A DNA stretch of 7,813 nt from Candidatus Rifleibacteriota bacterium (lineage in GTDB: Bacteria > Riflebacteria > Ozemobacteria > Ozemobacterales > Ozemobacteraceae), in NCBI GenBank assembly GCA_022704885.1, contig JAKJFO010000185.1:278-8090 (forward strand), in the 5' to 3' direction. Within the stretch, counting starts at the first letter, position 1. Each line of letters begins with the position of its first letter. Under the pieces are notes generated by a model, which was given only the letters and a program-made list of their open reading frames with translations, made no database searches and had not been told where the DNA came from. Position numbers and translations under genes: made by a program. Shown piece after piece: positions 1-6,765 of this stretch.

Positions 1-375
1 TGGTATGACAACCTGCGTTTTCCAGCCCATCTGTTGCTGAGCAAGAGCAATTGCGGCTCCAATCAGTGTATCGTTGCCGCTGTCATCTTCAAGTCCCCAA
101 CGTTGCTGCTGCAGCGAAACCGGCTTTTCGACCACCTTTTGAGCTGAAAAGAGCACTGGTTTGATGTCTAGTACTTTCGCCTGCTCGATCAACGGTAAAT
201 AATCTTCACAATCTGGCACAGACAAAGCGAATCCGGCTATCAGCCCACGATCGCGAAACCGGTTATGTAAAAGTTTCAGAGCCGACATTTCTCTGGCTGC
301 CGGCTTTGCCAGATCGATATTACGACGGTACAGGTTTCTGAGACCGTCAACATAAAAAATGATACCCGTGCTAAT
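1..375 (-). CDS. Partial unknown protein, possible NYN/PIN-like domain, probable ATT start
   Basis: A minus-strand frame stays open from a TGA at 381-379 to the window edge, giving 125 codons; the C-terminus lies outside. No ATG, GTG or TTG opens the frame at its beginning. The best full-length start is ATT at 375-373, six bases after a good ribosome binding site (GGGAG at 386-382). The first standard start is an ATG at 288, which would discard residues 1-29, including a convincing first beta strand (GIIFYVDGL). The visible protein has this IIFYVDG strand, alternating helices and strands, a GNDTLIGAAIALAQ helix and a final TQVVIP strand. This pattern resembles NYN/PIN-type nuclease domains, which carry a hydrophobic strand ending in DG, a mid-domain Asp and a late strand before an SGDxDF motif. 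The late motif would fall beyond the window, so the family call is a weak inference. It follows the flagellar terminator and is probably a separate transcription unit. Confidence 0.55.
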   Translation of the reverse strand, partial: MSTGIIFYVDGLRNLYRRNIDLAKPAAREMSALKLLHNRFRDRGLIAGFALSVPDCEDYLPLIEQAKVLDIKPVLFSAQKVVEKPVSLQQQRWGLEDDSGNDTLIGAAIALAQQQMGWKTQVVIP

Positions 376-381
376 GACTCA

Positions 382-386
382 CTCCC
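382..386 (-). promoter_or_regulatory. Ribosome binding site supporting the ATT start
   Basis: Minus-strand GGGAG, continuing as GGGAGTGA, lies six bases before the ATT at 375. The spacing and match to the anti-Shine-Dalgarno sequence are good, and no other start codon in that frame sits at a suitable distance. This is the main reason for preferring ATT over the internal ATG at 288. Confidence 0.45.
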
Positions 387-413
387 GAAGATGATGCTTG
401 ATAAAACTAAACT

Positions 414-444
414 ACTATAACAAAAAGCTTCACAGTAAAAGCAA
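414..444 (-). promoter_or_regulatory. Tentative housekeeping promoter for the left-edge gene
   Basis: Minus-strand TATAGT (419-414) is a close match to a -10 box. A TTGCTT at 444-439 could be the -35 box, but the spacer is 19 bases, longer than ideal. The location fits: it lies between the flagellar operon terminator and the start at 375. The -10 is the better supported part; the -35 is weak. Confidence 0.3.
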
Positions 445-483
445 ATAATTGTGCCCGGTCTGATTTTTATGAGGTTACAAATG

Positions 484-512
484 AAAGCGACCCCGTTCGC
501 AGGGGTCGCTTT
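484..512 (-). terminator. Intrinsic terminator of the flagellar operon
   Basis: A perfect 11-base inverted repeat (AAAGCGACCCC / GGGGTCGCTTT) flanks a 7-base loop. On the minus strand the stem ends in TTT and runs on into CATTTGT, a moderately T-rich tail. It begins 25 bases after the stop codon of the 61-residue gene, so it closes the transcript that carries fliS. The stem is symmetrical, so some termination on the plus strand is possible, but no plus-strand gene was recognised. Confidence 0.88.
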
Positions 513-537
513 ACACAAGCTTTCAGACCAAAGCGGG

Positions 538-723
538 TCAGGCGTACAGGTCGACCATTTTGCCGAGCCCGGTTGCCTCGGCCTCAGAAACCTGGGCTGA
601 ATTGGCCAGCTTAACGATCTTTTCGGCGAGATCCATATTGGCCTGCATGCTCTCTTCGAGAACTTTCATCAGTTCAGCAGTACCGGTTCCACTTACTCCA
701 CTGATTCCAGACAAATCGATCAC
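538..723 (-). CDS. Small YjfB-like putative motility protein
   Basis: This 61-residue protein starts at GTG 723, 12 bases after the fliS stop, with an AGAAAGG purine tract just upstream (short spacing). It is predicted to be mostly one amphipathic helix (about residues 16-46, beginning AELMKVLEES), ending in GLGKMVDLYA. A short protein with a Leu/Met-rich helix and a C-terminal G-x-x-[IV]-D-[IL] ending resembles the YjfB_motility family of putative motility proteins, whose biochemical role is not established. Its position as last gene of a flagellar operon, directly after fliS and before the terminator, fits a motility role. It has no signal peptide, membrane segment or cysteine. The family call rests on pattern memory and is tentative; that it is a real gene is more secure. 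Confidence 0.68.
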   Translation of the reverse strand: MIDLSGISGVSGTGTAELMKVLEESMQANMDLAEKIVKLANSAQVSEAEATGLGKMVDLYA

Positions 724-735
724 CTGCCTTTCTGC

Positions 736-1170
736 TTAAACAGCGACATTGAGGCGCGGACGCGGCGGGTTATTTGCCTGCGTCGAGTTTTGATGCTTCT
801 GCATCGCCAGCTCCCAGGTATTGCGAAGATTCTGCACCAGCGGTTTTATTTCGAGCATGGGCGCAGGATCTTTTTTTACATTGGCATCGCCAAGCTTTTC
901 GAGGAAGAACACATAGAGACGCTCGAGGTTTTCCGCGATTTCTCCGCCCTTTTCCTTGTCGAGCGCCGTCAGCAGTTCGGCAAAAATAGCCTGAATACGC
1001 AGTAAGAGATTGCTGGTCTGTTCGATATTGTGTTCTTCAAATGCAATTTCGGCCTGACACATGAACTTGATGGCGCCATCATAGAGCATGAGAATCAGAG
1101 CCTCAGGCGAAGCTGTTTCGACCTGAGTCTTCTTGTAGGCAGTGTTTTTGCTGTATGGGTTGGTGTTCAT
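736..1170 (-). CDS. fliS: Flagellar export chaperone FliS
   Basis: FliS is the cytoplasmic chaperone that binds the C-terminal helices of flagellin and prevents premature polymerisation before export. The 144-residue product has the expected layout: an N-terminal Y-x-x-x-x-x-Y segment (NPYSKNTAYKK), the hallmark SPEALILMLYDGAIKF stretch at residues 21-36, a helical core with LDKEKGGEIAENLERLYVFF at 70-89, and the closing L-x-x-L-R-x-T-W-E segment near 111-120. A Pro/Asn-rich tail from about residue 126 is probably disordered. The ATG overlaps the maf stop as ATGA (1170-1167), which indicates translational coupling; an AAGGGAG lies about ten bases upstream. Length is typical for the family. 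Its likely client is the flagellin at the right edge of the window. Confidence 0.97.
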   Translation of the reverse strand: MNTNPYSKNTAYKKTQVETASPEALILMLYDGAIKFMCQAEIAFEEHNIEQTSNLLLRIQAIFAELLTALDKEKGGEIAENLERLYVFFLEKLGDANVKKDPAPMLEIKPLVQNLRNTWELAMQKHQNSTQANNPPRPRLNVAV

Positions 1171-3104
1171 CGGGACAGGTCTCCCTTCAAACTGGATTGT
1201 GATTTGTCTGCCCTGTCCAGCGAGTTTATCGCTTCTTCGAGAAGAGGTATCTGATATTCGTGAAAACTTTCGAGTGCCGACAGAAATCCTGACACTTCCT
1301 TTATCCAGTCGCCAACCGTTGCCCGTGGTGAAGCCTTTAAATTGTTAAGCTCCATCGTATGACGGGTTATGAATTTTGTCTGATGTATCGAAAACCATGC
1401 GAACAGATCTTTTTCGAGGCAAATGTCGTCATGCAGCTTCATTATGTCATAATACTCAGCGCTGGCTCTCCCACTCAACCGCGCCGGCTCGACACTCGAA
1501 TATGCGTTCAGCAATTTTCTGCACAGGCTCACCGCCCGCCGGGCCTCGCTTTCGTGACGCCGGATAAGTTTGCGATAATGCATCAGACGATCGCGCAATG
1601 CGTCACAATCAGCGTTTACCGGTCTGCACAAAGCCTCATCGATAATTTCGCGCACCGGCGCAGAACAGTTCGAATATCTGGCTATGACCGCTGCGAGTGG
1701 CATTACTTCTACATATTTGTCAACTACGCCGCCTTCGGTGGCATTGATTATCTTGACTGAAGTCTGCCTGAACTGATCTTCAAACCAGTCTCGATACAGT
1801 TTCATGTTCTCGTCGGTAAAAAGAACCTTGCCGTCGCTGCGACCAAGCTTGTAACGGCCACGGGTATGTATGTAATCTGCCGACTCATGCTCTATCGAAG
1901 TAAAGGAATGAATGCGTTCAAACAGCATGTCATCAGAGTATGAGCCACGCGCATGCAGACGCCCGTCTTCAAAAGACAGATCGAGACCGACAAAAACTAT
2001 CGGGTCAGCACCCAGATTGCGCACCAGATCGAATACAGTGGTAGCGATAGAACCCCAGCAGATCAGTGTTCCGACCGGCTCACGCAAGTCCTTGAAGACC
2101 GGATGCAGGCCACCGCCAAAAGTCATCAGCATTTTTGGCCCTTTGAAACTCTCAAAAATGTCAGGATGCGTCATTGGTTCGACGGCCAGAACCACATCGG
2201 TTTCGTTCTCTACACCGACGAAATCGAGCGAGTTCTCATAAGAAGGGTCGGCAGCGCAGACTATATCGGGCCTGATGCCGTTGGCCACCAGCTGACGCAA
2301 TGCCGTGTCTACGGCCACAATCGGAAACTTCCCCTTGACTTCCTTGAGGTGATGCATGTTGCGATCGAGCGAAGGGCCGGCAGCAACCACGATGGCGGGA
2401 ACATTCTTGAACCGGCCGAAAAGCCTTTCGACACCTGGCAGCACAAAACCGGCCGCCAGATTGGCGAAATAATTTGAATGAAACTCGAACCCCGAATGCA
2501 TCAAGGTTACCAGGTTACCCTTGGAACGATTGCACAGGTATCTGATTTTCTCGACAACACGCTCAAAATAGGCATTGAACCGCGCTTTTGCCGGCGGATG
2601 ATCGATGATGGCCAGGCGCTCGAGAACTGTCCAGTCAAGGTTGGCGTTCCAGAAGTCACCGATTTCATCCGGGCTCATGCCGACACAAAGGGCTACACGC
2701 TGATCAGCCAGCAACCTGCTGAGATCGCGCGCCTGCATGGCAGCCACGAACACTGCCGGATCAGGCTCGACCACAAAAAGCTGCAGACCACCAACCCGCA
2801 CTTTCAGCTGCTGCAGAATCTCTTCGGCCATATAGCCAAGGCCGAACCCGAGCAGGAGCACGTGACTGTGCCCGTCGTAGGCAGCTGCCACCTGCTTTAC
2901 AGCTTCTGCCTGAGGATCGTAACGACTGTGAAAAGCCAGTGGACGGGCACCTTCTTCGTGAAGAATCAAGGTAGGCTGTCCGTTTTTTGCATTTTCTATC
3001 AGATACTTCTCGGGTGCGAAACGCGAAGCATACCCGCTGATCAGCTGAAAAGCCGCCGGGTGACGCTTCAATACCGAAAGATTACGGTTGAACGTTTCGC
3101 TCAC
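1167..3104 (-). CDS. Maf-type motility accessory factor (MAF_flag10/DUF115), probable flagellin glycosyltransferase
   Basis: A 645-residue protein of the motility accessory factor family, cytoplasmic proteins that transfer nonulosonic acids (pseudaminic, legionaminic or related sugars) to flagellin Ser/Thr. An N-terminal domain contains a glycine-rich Rossmann-like loop (LLLGFGLGY, residues 83-91) followed by an acidic strand end (VVEPDP, 111-116). The central MAF_flag10 domain spans about 225-400 and shows VVAAGPSLDRN (239-249), VAVDTALRQLVANGIRPDIV (263-282), the AADPSYEN segment (284-291), and FVGLDLSFEDGRLHA (371-385). NATEGGV follows at 454-460, and the C-terminal 150 residues are helical. 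The start is GTG at 3104, five bases after AGGGGG. It begins 12 bases after the 201-residue gene and overlaps fliS. The sugar donor cannot be read from sequence, and no sugar-synthesis genes are in view. Confidence 0.9.
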   Translation of the reverse strand: MSETFNRNLSVLKRHPAAFQLISGYASRFAPEKYLIENAKNGQPTLILHEEGARPLAFHSRYDPQAEAVKQVAAAYDGHSHVLLLGFGLGYMAEEILQQLKVRVGGLQLFVVEPDPAVFVAAMQARDLSRLLADQRVALCVGMSPDEIGDFWNANLDWTVLERLAIIDHPPAKARFNAYFERVVEKIRYLCNRSKGNLVTLMHSGFEFHSNYFANLAAGFVLPGVERLFGRFKNVPAIVVAAGPSLDRNMHHLKEVKGKFPIVAVDTALRQLVANGIRPDIVCAADPSYENSLDFVGVENETDVVLAVEPMTHPDIFESFKGPKMLMTFGGGLHPVFKDLREPVGTLICWGSIATTVFDLVRNLGADPIVFVGLDLSFEDGRLHARGSYSDDMLFERIHSFTSIEHESADYIHTRGRYKLGRSDGKVLFTDENMKLYRDWFEDQFRQTSVKIINATEGGVVDKYVEVMPLAAVIARYSNCSAPVREIIDEALCRPVNADCDALRDRLMHYRKLIRRHESEARRAVSLCRKLLNAYSSVEPARLSGRASAEYYDIMKLHDDICLEKDLFAWFSIHQTKFITRHTMELNNLKASPRATVGDWIKEVSGFLSALESFHEYQIPLLEEAINSLDRADKSQSSLKGDLSR

Positions 3105-3116
3105 GCGAACCCCCTG

Positions 3117-3722
3117 TCAGACTGCAAGAATGCTTTTGATAAAGCCCCTGCTGTCCTGTAAAATTTCAGGAAATTCATATTCGAGGATGTCGGCCAGGCC
3201 GACCCAGTCCTGCGCTTCCTGAGCAATCTGAACCTGGTTCATCTGCTCACCGAGACGCTGCACAAGGGCCTGACGGTCACTTTCCAGAGATGACTCGGCC
3301 ATGTTGGAGGCAAAAGCGAGATCGGCGCTTTTCAGCATGGTTACCAGCCATTCGATACCGTCGACGAACTCAAGATAGCTGTCCATGCCCTCTTTAACCT
3401 TGCCAATACGTAATTCAGAAGCAACCTCGCCGGCCAGTTCCTCGAGATGCTGCAAACCGGCGTCACCATCGGCAAAAGCGGCGCGCACCATTTCCTGTGC
3501 CGTGGCCGTAAATAATTCGATCTTCTGATAATCCATCACCTTTAGCGCCGAGATTTCAGAAACGTCGTCGGCTGAATAACTTTTTTCGTCGAGAATGATC
3601 TCGATTACCGTTGCCTGAGTTCCTTTAAGGGATTCCTCGACTGTTGTTAAGAGTTCGAGCACTGTCACTTCAGGGCTGATGCCCTCGATGTCAAGCCGGT
3701 TGTCATTCAGCAGTATTTCCAA
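3117..3722 (-). CDS. Unknown flagellar-locus protein: ubiquitin-like N-terminus plus helical C-terminus
   Basis: This acidic 201-residue protein is not recognised with certainty. It starts at TTG 3722, five bases after AAGGTG; no ATG or GTG fits better. Residues 1-73 look like a small alpha/beta fold with a beta-hairpin start (MEILLNDNRLDIEG), a helix (VTVLELLTTVEESLKG), strands (ATVIEIILDEKSY) and a closing strand (YQKIELFTA), a ubiquitin/beta-grasp-like order. Residues 74-201 are predicted helical, with a distinctive acidic-aromatic segment (QDWVGLADILEYEFPEILQD) near the end. There is no signal peptide or membrane segment, so it should be cytoplasmic. It lies 32 bases after fliD and 12 before maf, a neighbourhood where fliT (the FliD chaperone) is often found. 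A chaperone or export-accessory role for FliD or Maf is inference from position and helical content only. Confidence 0.8.
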   Translation of the reverse strand: MEILLNDNRLDIEGISPEVTVLELLTTVEESLKGTQATVIEIILDEKSYSADDVSEISALKVMDYQKIELFTATAQEMVRAAFADGDAGLQHLEELAGEVASELRIGKVKEGMDSYLEFVDGIEWLVTMLKSADLAFASNMAESSLESDRQALVQRLGEQMNQVQIAQEAQDWVGLADILEYEFPEILQDSRGFIKSILAV

Positions 3723-3754
3723 AATTGCACCTTCGTTAAATTGGTATTGATAGC

Positions 3755-4663
3755 TTACTTGTTTCCGGTAAGCTGTGAAAGCTGGTTAGAAAAAGCCGTC
3801 GCCTGTGACTGATAGTTGCTGAGAGCGGTCTCGAGACTGGCAAACTGTTTGAGCAGAGCTTCTTCGCGCGAAGCCAGGCGCTCTTCCTGTTTGGCAATCT
3901 GGCTGTTGATCAGCGAAATCTGTTTGTCCATCTCGCTGTTCGAGCTGGCAACGCCAGAACGGCCGACACGCTTGGTCAGCATACCGTCTGACCTGGTAAA
4001 TTCGTTGAGCACATCCTTGAGACGGCGGGCGATGCCCCTTTTGTTAATATCGGTAGAATCCTGGTTGAACAGTGCTGCGATCTTGTCAGGATTTTCCTTA
4101 AGAGCAGCTTCAAGATTTTCCTTGCTTGAGATGCTCAGAGTACCGACCATGGTATCTTTGTAGTTTGAACCGACCGCACCGGTTGTAATGCCGATATCCG
4201 ACAGACTGTTGAAAAGACTGTCGACGTTGGGAACAATCGAAGACATGACCATGCGCATCTGCGATCTGACACTGCGCAGAGTGCTGTCGCCAGAGAGAAG
4301 GCCAGTCTTGAAAGCTTCTTCATAAGCAGCGAGATCTGCTTCTGAAAGCGCGCTTTTTTCTTCGTCGGTAAGTGCGGTAAGTGACCAGTTGCGCTCTTCG
4401 GTCAGCTTGCCGTAAATGGTCTGAGTGATCTCATTGTAAGCATCGATAAAATCGGTGACCGCCTTCATGCCAACTTCAGTGTCGGCTTCGACGTTGATCA
4501 CGCTGCCGCTGGCACCAGTCACATCGTAGATGTTAAAAGTGACGCCTTCGACAACATCGCCAATCGTATTCGACTGACTGACCTGGTCGGCGCCACCAAA
4601 TACGCCGTCTATACTGTAGATGGCGTTTTTGCCAACGTTCTGCGGCGCGCCCTGCAGCCCCAT
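3755..4663 (-). CDS. fliD: FliD C-terminal portion (downstream of frameshift)
   Basis: This is the C-terminal part of the filament cap protein, in a different frame from the N-terminal part. It carries the FliD_C domain: KNAIYSIDGVFGG, then SNTIGDVVEGVTFNIYDV, DFIDAYNEI, LLSGDSTLRSVRSQMR, LSDIGITTG, the ENLEAALKENPDKIAALFN segment, then GIARRLKDVLNEFTR and GMLTKRVG. It ends in a coiled coil (about the last 60 residues) typical of FliD C-termini. The frame is open back to 4792, but homology begins only near 4667; upstream of that the frame translates fliD DNA out of register. The in-frame ATG at 4663 has no ribosome binding site and is not proposed as a natural start. The stop is TAA at 3757-3755. 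With the upstream part this makes one gene of roughly 990 residues. Confidence 0.9.
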   Translation of the reverse strand: MGLQGAPQNVGKNAIYSIDGVFGGADQVSQSNTIGDVVEGVTFNIYDVTGASGSVINVEADTEVGMKAVTDFIDAYNEITQTIYGKLTEERNWSLTALTDEEKSALSEADLAAYEEAFKTGLLSGDSTLRSVRSQMRMVMSSIVPNVDSLFNSLSDIGITTGAVGSNYKDTMVGTLSISSKENLEAALKENPDKIAALFNQDSTDINKRGIARRLKDVLNEFTRSDGMLTKRVGRSGVASSNSEMDKQISLINSQIAKQEERLASREEALLKQFASLETALSNYQSQATAFSNQLSQLTGNK

Positions 4664-6722
4664 TGCCGGTGTCGGTTGGTGAGCCCAACGCGATTGCGCG
4701 ATTGCCGGTTTCACTGGAAGTAAGCACGAACTTACCGTTAGTCTTGTCATAATGAGCCTTAACACCAACCTGGCTGTTATTGTTGATGGCACTGATAACC
4801 TGGTCGAGAGTCATGCTCGCAGTGCTGTTGATCATGAACTTCACACCATTGATACTGAAGCTGCCGGCAGTTACCTCGCTGGCAAAGCCTGCACTGGCAA
4901 AAGGAGTCGAGGTTTTAACATCAGATACCGGACGGGCACTGACGATGCTCGAACCGGTATCCAGGCCATTAACCTGACCGATTGTCAGACCCAGGGCACT
5001 ACCGAGCGTGCCGGCGCCAACGTCCTGAATTTCAAGACTGGCATCAGTACCCTTATCATCAGATATCAGGTTGATCTTTCCGGTTGCAGCATCATAGTAA
5101 GCTTCTTTTATTCCATCGACTGCGGCAATACGTTCGACAATCTCGCTGACGGTTTCACTGCCATCGTAATTTATTTCGGTTGCCTGGCCATTGACAAGAA
5201 CCCGCAAAGTACCTGCACCGACTCCGAATTCAGTTGCAATATCATTGGCGCGCGCATCAGCCAGTGATAAGCCGAGATTGCCAGAACTGGCAAGTTGCGC
5301 AGCGGCCGCCTGACTGCCGGCTACCAGACCGGTAGCGCTGAGGAAGTTGCTGGTATCGGTAGAAGAGCCAATTCCTATTGGGGCAGTGCTGCCATCTTTG
5401 CGGGTCAGCGTAATCAGATCTGTTGCTGAATCGTAAGTGGCATTGAGGTTTGTCATCGAAGTAATGCGCGAAAGAACACCCTGCAGTGTATCTGTAGAAG
5501 GATTGACATTTATCTGAACGCCATCTACGGTAAAGGTTCCGGCACTGATGCTCTGAGCAAAAGTTTCGTTGATAAGTTTCTCGCCCTTGTCGAGCGCAGA
5601 AACCTTCATCATCGCCCCGAAAAGTTTTTCGGTAAAGTCAGAGGAATTGTCGGTCACACTGAAGAAATTACCGTCAGCGGAATCAGTATTTACCATCTGC
5701 AGCTTGCCACTGCCCTGATCGAAACGAAATTCAACCAGGCGATCAGCCGGATTACCCGTCGGAACACCGCCACGAACAAGACTGGCTCTGGTGTCTATCT
5801 CGTCGTTGAGATACTCGATCAGGTCCGCCATGCTGGTTCCGGGTGCAAGACCGCTGATATCGAAAGATTCCGGCGAACCGGTTCCGGCACGTTCGATGAA
5901 GAAAGTGCCCTGTGTGATGCCAAGATCGGCTATGGTAGCATCGAGGCCTGATCTGATATTCACCAGGCTCGATTCTATTGCCGGCAGATCCTTGTCGAGG
6001 TCGATCTGACCATCGGCTTCGAACATGCCAGAGATAATACCGCCAGGAGCGACATCGACGACCTCAACCGCGAGATTCGGGTCGAGCAGATTGAAGCGAA
6101 CGCTGTTAGTGCGCTCATCAAAGCTGGCATTGAGCTTGCCCTTGAGTTCGGGTTTGTTATTGATACTGGCGTTGATGTTGGATATCAACCCAGCTATCGT
6201 GGTATCAGCTGCAGCACCAGTCGAAATATTGTAGGTTCCAGAACCGCCGCCAACTACACGCACTTCGAGGTTACCGGGAGTTACACCGAGGGCGCCGAGA
6301 GTGGTAGATGAACCACCAAGCTGATTAACACTCTTAAGGTTGTAGCCAAGCTCGAGCGCGCCGGCCAGCTTGCCCTGCGACGCCACAGTAGTTGCTGTAG
6401 CAACCTGCTTGACGTGCATGGTATAGCTGCCGATTGCGGCAGCTGTTGTTGCCGTCGCATTAACGACACGCGGATCACTCGCGTCTACCTTTTTTGTGTT
6501 GAAGGTACGGCTGAAGGTAAGGTCAGTAGCCTTGTTCTGCAGCTCGAAAAGCTTGAGGTTGATATCCTGCAGCATGGTGCGCTGATAGTCCATGGTATTG
6601 CGCTTACGCTGCAGGTTGAATTTGGTAAAGCTCTCGGCTTTGAGCATCTGCTCAATCAAAGACTGGGTGTCGAGCCCTGAAGAAAGCCCGCCCACCCAGT
6701 TTCTATTAACGCTGCTGACCAT
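4533..6722 (-). CDS. fliD: FliD N-terminal portion (upstream of frameshift), multi-repeat filament cap protein
   Basis: FliD forms the cap at the filament tip and directs flagellin insertion; it is exported through the flagellar export system. The ATG at 6722 follows AGGAGG by six bases. The N-terminus (GGLSSGLDTQSLIEQMLKAE, residues 11-30, then a heptad-like helix to about 75) is the FliD_N signature. Residues about 140-690 hold around five Flagellin_IN-like units of the form G-x-[FL]-x-[IV]-x-G ... [IL]-x-x-[IL]-N ... Y-D-x-x-T/S-G-x-[LI]-x-L (units near 145-225, 265-365, 390-468, 495-580 and 610-687). This makes it about twice the length of well-known enterobacterial FliD. Native sequence ends at GSPTDTGN (680-687); the remaining 42 residues, rich in Arg and Trp, are out-of-frame and end at 4533. 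The C-terminal domain continues in another frame. Confidence 0.93.
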   Translation of the reverse strand: MVSSVNRNWVGGLSSGLDTQSLIEQMLKAESFTKFNLQRKRNTMDYQRTMLQDINLKLFELQNKATDLTFSRTFNTKKVDASDPRVVNATATTAAAIGSYTMHVKQVATATTVASQGKLAGALELGYNLKSVNQLGGSSTTLGALGVTPGNLEVRVVGGGSGTYNISTGAAADTTIAGLISNINASINNKPELKGKLNASFDERTNSVRFNLLDPNLAVEVVDVAPGGIISGMFEADGQIDLDKDLPAIESSLVNIRSGLDATIADLGITQGTFFIERAGTGSPESFDISGLAPGTSMADLIEYLNDEIDTRASLVRGGVPTGNPADRLVEFRFDQGSGKLQMVNTDSADGNFFSVTDNSSDFTEKLFGAMMKVSALDKGEKLINETFAQSISAGTFTVDGVQINVNPSTDTLQGVLSRITSMTNLNATYDSATDLITLTRKDGSTAPIGIGSSTDTSNFLSATGLVAGSQAAAAQLASSGNLGLSLADARANDIATEFGVGAGTLRVLVNGQATEINYDGSETVSEIVERIAAVDGIKEAYYDAATGKINLISDDKGTDASLEIQDVGAGTLGSALGLTIGQVNGLDTGSSIVSARPVSDVKTSTPFASAGFASEVTAGSFSINGVKFMINSTASMTLDQVISAINNNSQVGVKAHYDKTNGKFVLTSSETGNRAIALGSPTDTGNGAAGRAAERWQKRHLQYRRRIWWRRPGQSVEYDWRCCRRRHF
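4656..4668 (-). other. Frameshift junction within fliD
   Basis: On the minus strand the sequence GGCAATGGGGCTG reads G-N-G in the upstream fliD frame and A-M-G-L in the downstream frame. Deleting one base (for example one G of GGGG at 4661-4658) or adding two would join both halves. The total span from ATG to stop is 2968 bases, one more than a multiple of three. It could be a sequencing or assembly error, a real mutation, or a small deletion between short repeats. No heptanucleotide slippery site with a following hairpin is evident. Confidence 0.85.
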
Positions 6723-6740
6723 ATCAAGCCTCCTGACGCG

Positions 6741-6757
6741 AATCAGTTTTTCTGATT
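6741..6757. repeat. Short inverted repeat between flaG and fliD
   Basis: AATCAG and CTGATT form a perfect 6-base stem around a 5-base T-rich (plus-strand) loop, in the 43-base gap between the flaG stop and the fliD start. On the minus strand it lies just upstream of the fliD ribosome binding site (6734-6729) and lacks a T-tract after it, so it does not look like a terminator in the operon direction. A minor RNA-processing or translation role is possible; chance is also possible. Confidence 0.3.
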
Positions 6758-6765
6758 TTCTTTAT

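Noticed and set aside
276..518. 80-codon minus-strand frame starting inside the terminator hairpin
   Set aside because: Its start is in the terminator stem, it has no ribosome binding site, and it overlaps the better left-edge frame in a different register.
1953..3161. Long plus-strand open frames opposite maf (1953-2477 and 2478-3161, same frame)
   Set aside because: They are antisense to a clearly conserved MAF_flag10 gene, lack ribosome binding sites, and their products show no domain-like pattern; they come from codon bias on the other strand.
4656..4668. Programmed ribosomal frameshift in fliD
   Set aside because: The needed shift is +1 (or -2); no slippery heptamer, rare-codon/stop context or stimulatory hairpin is visible, so mutation or sequence error is more likely.
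4752..5267. 171-codon plus-strand frame opposite fliD
   Set aside because: It is antisense to conserved Flagellin_IN repeats and has no start signal or recognisable motif.
6741..6765. Hairpin with a T-rich tail on the plus strand as a terminator
   Set aside because: The stem is only six AT-rich pairs and no plus-strand gene ends there; in the operon direction there is no T-tract.
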